A stretch of 64,000 nt of DNA from Lelliottia nimipressuralis (GTDB lineage: Bacteria > Pseudomonadota > Gammaproteobacteria > Enterobacterales > Enterobacteriaceae): assembly GCF_004115925.1 (NCBI RefSeq), contig NZ_SDDX01000008.1, forward strand, positions 62,001-126,000, written 5' to 3'. A program made the translations under genes and the position numbers. The notes under the pieces were generated by a model. It searched no databases. It had not been told where the DNA came from and was given only the letters and a program-made list of their open reading frames with translations. Of the stretch, positions 17,510-26,260 are shown piece by piece. Positions within the stretch are counted from its first letter, which is position 1; each line of letters starts with the position of its first letter.

Positions 17510-20500
17510 TTCAGAGCGGGAAAAACGCGCTGGCGATGGATCTCAAGGGCGAGATCGATAACCAGCAGGGGCAGATCGCCGCGACGCAGGGTGTGTCTCT
17601 GCACGCGCAATCGCTGAACAACACGGGCGGCCAGGTGGTTGCTGTGGCGGGGAAAACCCGCATCGATACCGGCTCCCTGAACAACGAGAGGGGGCTTATC
17701 TCCGCCGCCGCAGGCGACGGTGAGATCCACAGCGCGCAGACGCTTCGCAACGCCGGAGGGCGCATCGAAGCGGCAAAAAGCCAGCACATCGACGCCGCCG
17801 GTGTCGATAACCAGCAGGGGGTGATTGTGGCCGATGGCGCGACAATCGCGCTGAACAACGGCCGCCTGAACAACCAGTCCGGCGCCCTGCTCTCCCACGG
17901 CGCGCTCAACGTCACCAGCGGCGCGCTGGATAATCAGAACGGTTTTCTCGCCAGTCAGGGCGCCTTAACGCTGGACGGCAGCGACATGGATAACCGCTCT
18001 GGTCAGATCGGTTCTAACCAGAGTGTCACCGCCCGCTTTAACACGCTTATAAATCAGGGCGGTGCGATAAAAGCCGTCGATGCGATGACGCTCACCGGCG
18101 GAGTGCTGGATAACAGCCACGGCGAGACTTTCGCCGGGAAAAGCCTCGCCTTCAGCGGCGAAACGCTCAACAACGCTGGCGGGCAGCTGGCGGCAGGTGA
18201 AAGCCTGACGCTCGCCCCTGCCAGCCAGTTACTCAATCAGGCCGGATTGCTGCAGGGCGATGGCGTTCAGATCACCACGGCCAGCCTGAGTAATAACAGC
18301 GGGACGCTCAACAGCCTGGGGTCGCTGGATCTCTCCGCCGGTACGCTCGATAACCAGGCGGGCACGCTGGCGGCGAAGGGTGCGGCAGACATCGCCACCC
18401 TTCAGATGGACAACCGCAGCGGCGGGCGCGTGATTGGCGAATCCACCACTGCGCTGCACTCGGATAACCTGCAAAACAGCGGCGGGCAGATCCAGTCGGT
18501 GGGCGATCTGCTGATCGACAGCGCGCGCGGCGTGGTGGATAACGTCTCCGGTTTGATTCGCGGCGGGCAGAGCGTGACGCTAAATGCGATCACCTTCGTC
18601 AATCAGAACACGCTGGCTGAAAACCAGGGCCTTGAAGGCCAACAGGTGACGCTGAACACCGACGCGATCGCCAACCAGAACGGCAGCCTGCTGGCCGACA
18701 CGACCCTGACCATTCGCAATACCGGTACGCTGGACAACAGTTCCGGCGCGCTGGCGTCATCCGGCTTGCTGGATATCGCCGGGAGCGGGCTGAACCTCAT
18801 CAACCAGGGGGGAACGGCGAAAGCGGGTCAAACGCTGAATCTGCATGCGCAAACTATCGACGGCAGCGGCCAGTTGCTCTCGCTCGGGAATATGGATCTG
18901 AGCAGCGAAAACGGCCTGAACAACAGCGGCGCGGTCATCGCTAACGGCAATCTCACCTTCACGACTCCGGGCGCTGTGACCAACAGCGGGAAACTGCTGG
19001 CGGGCAGCGCGCTCAACGTGCAGAGCGCCAGTCTCACCAATAGCGCCAGCGGTGAAATCAACGCCGGTACCAATACCCTGACCACCACCGGCACGCTGGT
19101 GAACTACGGCCTGATCGATGGCATCCACACCCGCATTAATGCCGAAACGCTGAATAATATCGGCACCGGGCGTCTCTATGGCGATGCGGTGGGCGTTAAC
19201 GCCATCACCTTTAACAATCTGGCGGAAAACGGTACGGCGGCAACGCTTGCCGGACGCGAGCGCGTGGACCTCGGCGTTCAGACCCTCAACAACCAGGCGC
19301 ACGCCCTGATCTATAGCGCAGGCACCCTGTGGGTCGGCGGCGCGCTGGACGAGAGCGGCGCCGCGATTGGACGCGCGGCGGCAATCAATAACCACAGCGC
19401 CACCATCGAGTCCGCCGGGGATATGTCGCTCGCCGCCGGGCAGATCAACAACATCAATGACGATTTCGCGACCGAGATCGTGCTGGTTTCCCAGGAGCCA
19501 TTAACCGAGTACCAGCACTCAGGCTCCACCAACCGCTGGAAAGCGGGTGATGAGGGTGTCTGGATAGATGGCAACTCCTCAGACGGCCTGCGCAACCTCA
19601 ATACGCCGGAGCTGAGCGGCCACGGGCACGACGATTTCAACGAGTATAACTACACCCGCACTATCGAAGAGACCCGCATCAAACAGAGCGATCCGGCGAA
19701 AATTCTCTCGGGCGGCAATATGACGCTGACGGGCGATCGGCTGTTTAACGATAAGAGCCAGGTTATTGCAGGCGGAACACTCTCGACCGACGCCATGGGC
19801 ACGGTGCTCAACGACGATGTCGCGGGCGAACGGCACACCACCGACGCGGGTTACGTGACGCATTACTACCGCATCCGCCACAAAGGTGACGACGAACAGG
19901 GGCGCCGCAGCACTCTCTACACCCCGCCGACCGCGATCCAGAGCATTGCCTTAAAGCCCGGCCAACTGGTGAGTAACGGTAGCGTCGAGGGCAGCAACCT
20001 GAGCATCACGCCGCTGGTATTGCAGGGCACGGATACGGCGATCGGCCAGGCAGGAGGCGTCAGCGCGTCGCCGCAGCAGACCGTATCCCCCGGCGAGCCG
20101 GTCACGCCACCGGCGGGTCAGCAGTTTGAAGTGACGCCTGCCGACGGTGCCATTCGCATTATCGGTCCAAACACTACCCTGCCGGATAACAGCCTGTTTA
20201 AGGTCAATCCGTCATCGGACGTGCCTTATCTGGTGGAAACAGATCCGCGCTTCACTAACGAAAAGCAGTGGCTCGGCAGCGACTATATGCAAAACGCCTT
20301 AACCGGTGACAGCGATAACACCCTGAAGCGCCTGGGCGATGGGTATTACGAGCAGCGTCTGGTGCGCGAACAGGTGATTGGCATCACCGGCCAGCGCTAT
20401 CTGGACGGGTTTAGCAACGACGAAGAGCAGTTTAAATCCCTGATGGATAAAGGGATCACCTTCGGGAAACAGTATTCGCTGAAGCTCGGCGTAGCGCTGA

Positions 20501-23500
20501 CGCCAGAACAGATGGCGCTCCTCACGGGCGATATCGTCTGGCTGGTGAATACCCGGGTGAAAATGCCGGACGGCTCGATGCAAAACGTGCTGGTGCCGCA
20601 GGTCTACGCCAAAGTGAAACAGGGCGATATTGACGGCTCTGGCGCGCTGATTGCCGGGAACAACGTGTCGATGAAGCTCAATGGCGATCTCTTTAACAGC
20701 GGTACCATTGCCGGACGCAAAGTGCTTCAGCTCGATGCGAATAACATCACCAACCAGACCGGCACCCTGCAGGCGGCAGACGTTAACCTCAACGCCCGTA
20801 CGGATATCAATAACATTGGCGGGGCCATCGTGGGCGGCAGCAGCCTGCAGGCCACGGCAGGCCGGGATATCAACGTTACCAGCACCGTGAACAGCGCGGA
20901 AAGTGTTAACGGCGAAAACCGCTTTACCCGCACCACCATCGACAGCGTATCCGGCATCTACGTTCAGGACGATGACGGCAAACTGGCGCTGCAGTCCGGG
21001 CGCGATATTACCCTGACAGGCGCGCAGGTGATCGCCAGCGGCGAGAACGGCAAAGCACAGCTGGTTGCCGGGCGGGATCTGAATTTGAACACGGTCACCA
21101 CCGCCCGCAGCGATAGCCTGATCTGGGATGCAGACAACACCCTCAACCAGCGCAGCGTCGATCAGACCGGTAGCAGCATCAGCGGTACCGGCGGCGTGAC
21201 GCTGGCGGCAGGAAATGACATCAACGCGCGCGGAGCCTCGGTTAAATCCGACGGGGCGCTGGCGCTCGGTGCAGCACGCGATATCAACATCGAAGGCGTG
21301 CTCAACGAAAGCCAGCTCGACGAGCGGCATAAAGTGGTGGGCGGCAACGGCTGGATGTCGAAAACCACCACCACGACCCGCGACACGGTGGACAAACAGA
21401 CCGTTCAGGGTAGCGAACTGAGCGCCAATACCGTGCAAGTCATCGCCGGAAATGACCTGACGGTCGCGGGAAGTAGCGTCGTCGGCAGCGGAAACGTTGC
21501 GCTTAAAGCCGGTAACGATCTGATCCTCACCAGCATGGGCGGACGCAATGACCAGACGCATCTCAGGCAGGAGAAAAAATCGGGGCTGTTAAGCTCCGGT
21601 GGGATTGGCTTTACCGTCGGCTCCCATAAAGAGACCACCGATCAGGCAAGCCAGGCGCTGGCGGGCCAGGGGGCGATGGTGGGCAGTCTGCAGGGCGATA
21701 CGGTGATGCTGGCAGGCAACGACTACCGTCAGACCGGCAGCTCGGTCTCCTCCCCTAACGGCAACGTCGCCATTCAGGGGAAAAACGTCACCATCGAGGC
21801 GGCGCAGGACACCTATGCGTCACAGTACAAACGGACCGTCGAGCAAAAAGGCTTTACCCTGGCCGTTAACGTGCCGGTGGTGATGGCGGTTCGCGGCGCG
21901 CTGGAAACCGCGCAGGACGTGGGCAAAAGCAATGATGACCGCATCAACATGCTGGCTGCCGCCAACGCAGCATGGGACAGCGCCCGTGCTGCCAGCGCAA
22001 TGATGAACACCGCGCAGGGGCTGATGGCGAACGGCGCGCAGGCCGTGGCGCAGAACGTGAGCGTGTCGCTCACTTATGGCCAAAGCAAGCAGACCAATAC
22101 GGAAGAGGTCAACAGCACCAGCGCGCTGGCAAGCACCGTTAACGCCGGTAAACAGGCGGTGGTGGTGGCAACCGGCGGCGAACAGTCGAATATCAATATC
22201 GTTGGCTCCGATGTCAGCGGCAAACAGGGCACCACCCTCTTTGCCGACAACGACGTTAATATTGTGGCGGCAAAACAGGAGCGTCACGAGCGGGACGATA
22301 ACCAGTCCAGCGGCTGGAATGCCGGTGTGGCAGTGAGCTACGGCCAGGGCGGAGCCTCGTTTGGCGTCACCGCTGGCGCGAACGTCGGCAAAGGCCACGG
22401 CAACGGCGATGAGGTCTCCTGGCGCAACAGCCATGTCGGTGATATGGACGGTCAGACCCAGATTATCAGCGGCGGCACTACCACCCTGCGTGGCGGCCAG
22501 CTGCTGGGCAAAGGGGTGGATATCACCGCCGACAACCTGAATATCGAAAGCCTGCAGGACACCATGAAATACGACGGTAAGCAGATGAATGCCGGGGGAC
22601 AGGTCACAGTGGGCTTCGGCTTTGCGGCATCAGGCAATTACGGGCAGTCGAAGGTCAATGCCGACTACGCCTCGGTGCAGGAGCAATCCGGCGTGTTCGC
22701 GGGGACCGATGGCTATCAGATCAACGTGAAGGATCACACGGACCTTAAGGGTGGCCTGATCACCTCCAGCGAGAGCGCGGAGCTGGCGGGAAATAACCAG
22801 TTCAGCACCGGCACGCTGAGCTGGAGCGATATTCATAACAGCTCGGAGTACGAAGGCAACGGGTTTGCCGTCGGGGGCGCCACCAGCATGAATACCGATT
22901 TTGGGCTGGGCGATAACGCCACGCCGCAAAGCAGCAAAACCGTGCGCACCGACGATGGTTCTTATGTCCCGGCACAGGGCTATGCCTCCCTCAACAAGAG
23001 CACGAGCTTTGGGATTGGGCATGACAGCGGCAGCGACAGCTCCGTCACCCGTAGCGGGATCAACACCGAGAATGTCACAATCACCCGCCCTGACGGGCAA
23101 ACACAGCCGATCGACGGCATTAAAACGGACATCACCACCGAAACGGCGGCGGCGAACTCCGGTCGCCTTGAGAATAACTTCGATAAAGACGACGTGTTTA
23201 AAGAGCTGAATTTGCAGGTGCGCGTGACGCGTGATTTCAAAGAAAATGCGAATAATCAGATTGGGCAACTGCTGGACGCGCAGCAGGCGACGGCACAAGC
23301 TGCGTTGAAACAGGCTATAGATTCGGGCGATAAAGCGAAGCAACAAGAGGCGCTGACGGCAGTCTATAAACTGCAATATCAGCGACGCTTCCTGCAAACC
23401 CTGGTGGGGATCGTCGCCGGATCGCCGGATACCGCCATCACTCAGGGCACGCTGGCACTGGCCGCCACAAAAATGCGTGAAGAGACCATCAAAAACTCCC

Positions 23501-24078
23501 TGATCTTCGAGGGTATAGCAGACACCGAAAAGTCCTACAGCAATGTTTCAGGCGAGAGCAATGGTCTCTATGATGGCATTAAAGCCGGCGGTGTCAGGGT
23601 TGGTCTGGACGTGATCTGTGGTACAGCCAATGAACGCTGCTCGACGGCTGATGACGCGGGCAAAGTGCTTCTGCGTGATGAAAATGGCAGGGTCATTTAT
23701 AAAGGCAATGCCGAATATCCGACCATCGATGCTTTCCTGAAAAAAAGCCCTGAAGCGGCAAGCCTCTTTGGGCCTACGGGTGGATTCCAGGGAACCGGAG
23801 GATTATTGGTCCCCTTCGGCGAATACAAGCCGGGCACATTCTGGGGGGATATTGGTGACACCATCGTCGAGTCTTATGCCGGTACGCATGATTATATCGG
23901 CGGTCAAGTGCCTGGTTTTTATGACAGTGAAGGGAATACTTCCCGCGGGCGCAGCCCGTTAACGGAAAACGCGGCAAATACCTGGACCGTTGTCGCGATT
24001 CCTCTGGCCACGCCTTTCGCCATGTCCGAAATGGTTTCACCTGAGTTGCTGGACTTTATCTTTAATGCATCCAAATGA
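17506..24078 (+). CDS. Two-partner secretion exoprotein (TpsA/CdiA-like), main part after frameshift
   Basis: 2190 residues from GTG 17506, but homologous sequence in this frame begins earlier, near 17410 (GKRLNNSGGSLSAETVNLSA). It is not an independent gene: it has no signal peptide and its nominal start overlaps the upstream stop. It holds dozens of FHA-1-like beta-helix repeats (pattern LDNQ.G.L...G.L.L), a mid-region that may correspond to the CDI receptor-binding segment (about 19480-20630), FHA-2-like repeats (AGRDINVTST, GNDLILTSMG) and an Ala-rich segment near 21900. FKELNLQVRVTRDF (about 23210) is the region usually just before a CDI toxin module. No VENN motif follows (only LENN). 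The last ~190 residues form a distinct module with CGTANERC and IVESYAGTHDYIGG; I recall similar endings in other enterobacterial haemagglutinins. Its activity is unknown. Confidence 0.85.
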   Translation: MIQSGKNALAMDLKGEIDNQQGQIAATQGVSLHAQSLNNTGGQVVAVAGKTRIDTGSLNNERGLISAAAGDGEIHSAQTLRNAGGRIEAAKSQHIDAAGVDNQQGVIVADGATIALNNGRLNNQSGALLSHGALNVTSGALDNQNGFLASQGALTLDGSDMDNRSGQIGSNQSVTARFNTLINQGGAIKAVDAMTLTGGVLDNSHGETFAGKSLAFSGETLNNAGGQLAAGESLTLAPASQLLNQAGLLQGDGVQITTASLSNNSGTLNSLGSLDLSAGTLDNQAGTLAAKGAADIATLQMDNRSGGRVIGESTTALHSDNLQNSGGQIQSVGDLLIDSARGVVDNVSGLIRGGQSVTLNAITFVNQNTLAENQGLEGQQVTLNTDAIANQNGSLLADTTLTIRNTGTLDNSSGALASSGLLDIAGSGLNLINQGGTAKAGQTLNLHAQTIDGSGQLLSLGNMDLSSENGLNNSGAVIANGNLTFTTPGAVTNSGKLLAGSALNVQSASLTNSASGEINAGTNTLTTTGTLVNYGLIDGIHTRINAETLNNIGTGRLYGDAVGVNAITFNNLAENGTAATLAGRERVDLGVQTLNNQAHALIYSAGTLWVGGALDESGAAIGRAAAINNHSATIESAGDMSLAAGQINNINDDFATEIVLVSQEPLTEYQHSGSTNRWKAGDEGVWIDGNSSDGLRNLNTPELSGHGHDDFNEYNYTRTIEETRIKQSDPAKILSGGNMTLTGDRLFNDKSQVIAGGTLSTDAMGTVLNDDVAGERHTTDAGYVTHYYRIRHKGDDEQGRRSTLYTPPTAIQSIALKPGQLVSNGSVEGSNLSITPLVLQGTDTAIGQAGGVSASPQQTVSPGEPVTPPAGQQFEVTPADGAIRIIGPNTTLPDNSLFKVNPSSDVPYLVETDPRFTNEKQWLGSDYMQNALTGDSDNTLKRLGDGYYEQRLVREQVIGITGQRYLDGFSNDEEQFKSLMDKGITFGKQYSLKLGVALTPEQMALLTGDIVWLVNTRVKMPDGSMQNVLVPQVYAKVKQGDIDGSGALIAGNNVSMKLNGDLFNSGTIAGRKVLQLDANNITNQTGTLQAADVNLNARTDINNIGGAIVGGSSLQATAGRDINVTSTVNSAESVNGENRFTRTTIDSVSGIYVQDDDGKLALQSGRDITLTGAQVIASGENGKAQLVAGRDLNLNTVTTARSDSLIWDADNTLNQRSVDQTGSSISGTGGVTLAAGNDINARGASVKSDGALALGAARDINIEGVLNESQLDERHKVVGGNGWMSKTTTTTRDTVDKQTVQGSELSANTVQVIAGNDLTVAGSSVVGSGNVALKAGNDLILTSMGGRNDQTHLRQEKKSGLLSSGGIGFTVGSHKETTDQASQALAGQGAMVGSLQGDTVMLAGNDYRQTGSSVSSPNGNVAIQGKNVTIEAAQDTYASQYKRTVEQKGFTLAVNVPVVMAVRGALETAQDVGKSNDDRINMLAAANAAWDSARAASAMMNTAQGLMANGAQAVAQNVSVSLTYGQSKQTNTEEVNSTSALASTVNAGKQAVVVATGGEQSNINIVGSDVSGKQGTTLFADNDVNIVAAKQERHERDDNQSSGWNAGVAVSYGQGGASFGVTAGANVGKGHGNGDEVSWRNSHVGDMDGQTQIISGGTTTLRGGQLLGKGVDITADNLNIESLQDTMKYDGKQMNAGGQVTVGFGFAASGNYGQSKVNADYASVQEQSGVFAGTDGYQINVKDHTDLKGGLITSSESAELAGNNQFSTGTLSWSDIHNSSEYEGNGFAVGGATSMNTDFGLGDNATPQSSKTVRTDDGSYVPAQGYASLNKSTSFGIGHDSGSDSSVTRSGINTENVTITRPDGQTQPIDGIKTDITTETAAANSGRLENNFDKDDVFKELNLQVRVTRDFKENANNQIGQLLDAQQATAQAALKQAIDSGDKAKQQEALTAVYKLQYQRRFLQTLVGIVAGSPDTAITQGTLALAATKMREETIKNSLIFEGIADTEKSYSNVSGESNGLYDGIKAGGVRVGLDVICGTANERCSTADDAGKVLLRDENGRVIYKGNAEYPTIDAFLKKSPEAASLFGPTGGFQGTGGLLVPFGEYKPGTFWGDIGDTIVESYAGTHDYIGGQVPGFYDSEGNTSRGRSPLTENAANTWTVVAIPLATPFAMSEMVSPELLDFIFNASK

Positions 24079-24088
24079 GGTTAAAACA

Positions 24089-24451
24089 ATGACATTACGT
24101 CGCGGCTTACTTTTACTTTGTCCTCTTTACTTAACCGGATGCGTTGTTGCCGATCTGGATTCGACCAATTATCAGTACGTCCCCTATGTCCAGACCATCC
24201 AGAAAAAAGGCACGCTCGGACATACCAATACGGCGCAGCGCAAACAGGATCTTTACGCCTGTGGTTTAGACAAAAAAATTGATCCTGACACGCAGCCATT
24301 TAACCGTAATCAGCTTGTCGGAGGCGAAACGATGGCACAGCACGACAAGCGAATCGCCCATCTTGAGAATTGCATGATGGAAAAAGGCTATGTGCTACTC
24401 GATTTTGGTCAATGTGGCCCCTTAAAAGCTCCGACCGGAAAATGTAATTAA
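24089..24451 (+). CDS. Small lipoprotein encoded directly after the TPS exoprotein
   Basis: 120 residues. A short signal sequence ends in lipobox LTGC (Cys17), so it should be a lipoprotein; Val-Val-Ala after the cysteine does not signal inner-membrane retention, suggesting the outer membrane. The mature part contains four further cysteines (YACGL, LENCMM, GQCGP, GKCN), likely forming two disulfides. It starts 10 bp after the exoprotein stop with GAGG overlapping that stop, so it is the last gene of the TPS operon. In CDI systems this position holds the immunity gene; a periplasmic lipoprotein immunity or a secretion accessory role are both possible. I do not recognise the family. Confidence 0.75.
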   Translation: MTLRRGLLLLCPLYLTGCVVADLDSTNYQYVPYVQTIQKKGTLGHTNTAQRKQDLYACGLDKKIDPDTQPFNRNQLVGGETMAQHDKRIAHLENCMMEKGYVLLDFGQCGPLKAPTGKCN

Positions 24452-24494
24452 CGAAATAAAAGCCCCAGCGGATTGCGCCCTAATTAAAATAACG

Positions 24495-24520
24495 CCCTCC
24501 CCTACCAATATAGGGGAGGG
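24495..24520. terminator. Perfect 10-bp hairpin after the TPS operon
   Basis: CCCTCCCCTA and TAGGGGAGGG pair perfectly around a 6-nt loop, 43 bp after the lipoprotein stop. There is no U-tract on the plus strand; on the minus strand a T-rich stretch follows after three bases. It overlaps the start of the shared upstream element of the ompX-like gene, so it may also be part of that regulatory region. Confidence 0.5.
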
Positions 24521-24558
24521 ATACACCAGGAATATTCCGGGCTTTAGGATTAATCCCC
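24517..24558. promoter_or_regulatory. Upstream element shared with tpsB (copy 2; RcsB-box-like palindrome)
   Basis: AGGGATA, CACC, GG.ATAT.CC and the identical 17-mer CTTTAGGATTAATCCCC repeat the arrangement seen at 13707-13753. The palindrome GGATTAATCC is at 24547-24556. It ends 126 bp before the ompX-like start. Shared regulation of the exoprotein operon and this porin is the simplest reading; the identity of the regulator is inference. Confidence 0.5.
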
Positions 24559-24684
24559 ATTTCATCGCCTGCCAAAAAAACCAACAATTTTAACCGTTTC
24601 ATTTGCCATGGATTTTCCATGACATTTTTGCCGGATGACACCGGCGTGACCCACAATAAAATAACGGCACAAGGATTACGGAAA

Positions 24685-25245
24685 ATGAAAAAAATATCTC
24701 TGGCGGTATTCGTGGCGGCAAGCCTTGCCAGCGGCGCAGCTCTGGCGGATAACCACACGGTTTCTCTTGGCTATGCGCAGAGCAAAGTTGAGAACTTTAA
24801 AAATATTCGCGGTGTTAACGCGCAATATCGCTACGAATGGGACTCCCCGCTCAGCGTCATCGGTTCTTTCACCTATATGAGCGGCGATGACGACCAGAAA
24901 TATTATGTCGATTCTGATTCCGTCAAAAATCATATCGACGTGAAATATTATTCCCTGATGGCCGGTCCGGCTTATCGCATTAATGAATATGTTTCGTTAT
25001 ATGCGCTGGGCGGGGTGGCACATACCAAAGCCGATGTGGATACCAAATGGGTGAACGCGGGCGACGGCTATACGCAAAAAGACAGCCTCTCTGAAAAATC
25101 GACCTCTTTTGCTTACGGCGCGGGAGTGCAATTTAACCCAACCGAGGAACTGGCCGTTAACGTCGGTTACGAAGGGACGAATGCCGATATCGACGGCAGC
25201 CACTCAATTAATGGCTGGAACGTCGGCGTCGGGTATCGTTTCTAA
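24685..25245 (+). CDS. OmpX/Ail/Lom-family outer-membrane protein
   Basis: 186 residues: signal peptide MKKISLAVFVAASLASGAALA, then an eight-strand barrel with alternating residues (HTVSLGYAQSKVENF, GVNAQYRYEWDSPLSVIGSF, YYSLMAGPAYRINEYVSLYALGG, ELAVNVGYEG) and C-terminal VGVGYRF with the terminal Phe needed for BAM insertion. This is the OmpX/Ail/PagC/Lom family, whose members have roles in adhesion, invasion and complement resistance. It differs from housekeeping OmpX in its loops, so it is probably a paralogue. ATG 24685 follows AAGGATTACG and begins the signal peptide; the longer frame from 24619 has no such support. It follows the TPS operon and shares its upstream element. Confidence 0.88.
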   Translation: MKKISLAVFVAASLASGAALADNHTVSLGYAQSKVENFKNIRGVNAQYRYEWDSPLSVIGSFTYMSGDDDQKYYVDSDSVKNHIDVKYYSLMAGPAYRINEYVSLYALGGVAHTKADVDTKWVNAGDGYTQKDSLSEKSTSFAYGAGVQFNPTEELAVNVGYEGTNADIDGSHSINGWNVGVGYRF

Positions 25246-25254
25246 TTCTGCCCT

Positions 25255-25277
25255 GCCCCTCTCTACGGGAGAGGGGC
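25255..25277. terminator. Hairpin between the convergent ompX-like and LysR genes
   Basis: GCCCCTCTC and GAGAGGGGC form a perfect 9-bp stem with a 5-nt loop, between the ompX-like stop and the 3' end of the convergent LysR gene, which it overlaps. It probably terminates or stabilises both transcripts; no clear U-tract. Confidence 0.5.
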
Positions 25278-26162
25278 TATTGTCGACACATGCTGAACAA
25301 GGTGTGCAATAAACTGCGTCAGTTTCGGCAACGGGCGTAAATCCTGGCGCCAGAGAAGGTGCACCGGTCTCGGCTGCGGCGTGAAAGGCGCCAGCACGCG
25401 GATCAACCGCCCACTCGCCAGCTCGTCGGCCACCAGCACTTCCGGTTGTAATAACAAACCTGCCCCGGCCACCGCCGCCGTGCGCAATCCATATCCGTCG
25501 TTACAGCGCAGGATCGCATCGCGCTTCCAGCGCACCTCCCCTTCCACACCCGGCAGCCGCCACTCGTTGCGCGCGGTCCAGACCGTATGCGACAGGCACA
25601 GATGATCGACCAGATCGGCAGGCGTTTGCGGCGTGCCGTGGCGCGCCAGATAGTCCGGCGCCGCGCAGATCACCATCCGGTACGGACAGAGATATTTCGC
25701 GACCAGATCGTCGTTACGAATATCACCGATACGGATCGCCAGATCGAAACCCTCGTTGACCATATCCACCATCCGGTTAGTCAGATCCAGCTCGACGCGC
25801 ACCTCCGGCCACGCCTGAAGAAAGGTCGCCGTGAGCGGCGCGATGACACACCCGCCAAAGGAGGTCGGCGCGCTGATGCGCAGCGTGCCAGCCGGGGCTG
25901 CACGCAGACGTTCCACGGCGCTTTCGGCAATCGACACCTGCTCCAGCACCCGTTTCGCTTCGTCGTAAAACACCCGCCCGGCGTCCGTCACGCTCTGGCG
26001 GCGCGTGTTGCGCTCCAGCAGACGCGTGCCAAGCTGCGTCTCCAGCAGGGCAATGTACTTTCCAACCATCACCGCCGACATCTCCAGCCGACTCGCCGCC
26101 AGCGTAAAACTGCCGCTTTCGACCACGGCGATAAAAGTCTCCATGCCGCGAAGCTTATCCAT
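25263..26162 (-). CDS. LysR-family transcriptional regulator
   Basis: 299 residues. The N-terminal winged helix-turn-helix (METFIAVVESGSFTLAASRLEMSAVMVGKYIALLE) is standard LysR. The effector domain (RISAPTSFGGCVIAPL, FDLAIRIGDIRND, VAAPDYLARHGTP-like ICAAPDYLARHGTP) belongs to the large subfamily typified by regulators that sit beside NAD(P)-dependent oxidoreductase genes. It is divergent from the SDR gene, with 98 bp between starts, and a GTTAG-N7-CTAAC palindrome at 26177-26193 lies in that gap. It therefore probably controls the SDR gene and itself. Confidence 0.88.
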   Translation of the reverse strand: MDKLRGMETFIAVVESGSFTLAASRLEMSAVMVGKYIALLETQLGTRLLERNTRRQSVTDAGRVFYDEAKRVLEQVSIAESAVERLRAAPAGTLRISAPTSFGGCVIAPLTATFLQAWPEVRVELDLTNRMVDMVNEGFDLAIRIGDIRNDDLVAKYLCPYRMVICAAPDYLARHGTPQTPADLVDHLCLSHTVWTARNEWRLPGVEGEVRWKRDAILRCNDGYGLRTAAVAGAGLLLQPEVLVADELASGRLIRVLAPFTPQPRPVHLLWRQDLRPLPKLTQFIAHLVQHVSTIAPLP

Positions 26163-26176
26163 ATTGCAAACCCCTG

Positions 26177-26193
26177 GTTAGTAATGCTCTAAC
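26177..26193. promoter_or_regulatory. Dyad in the LysR/SDR divergent promoter, candidate LysR site
   Basis: GTTAG-TAATGCT-CTAAC is a 5-bp inverted repeat with a 7-nt spacer, 15 bp upstream of the LysR start and about 68 bp upstream of the SDR start. It fits the general interrupted dyad of LysR binding sites. Inference only. Confidence 0.4.
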
Positions 26194-26260
26194 TTTAGCC
26201 CAGTTTATCCGAATTTTGTTTTATTAAAGAATGGAGGCTCACAACATGAAGGAGTCTGCT

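Noticed and set aside
20299..21561. 420-codon minus-strand frame inside the large exoprotein gene
   Set aside because: It mirrors the repeat-rich, high-GC plus-strand gene, has no domain or ribosome binding site, and many similar mirror frames occur in the adhesin and exoprotein genes.
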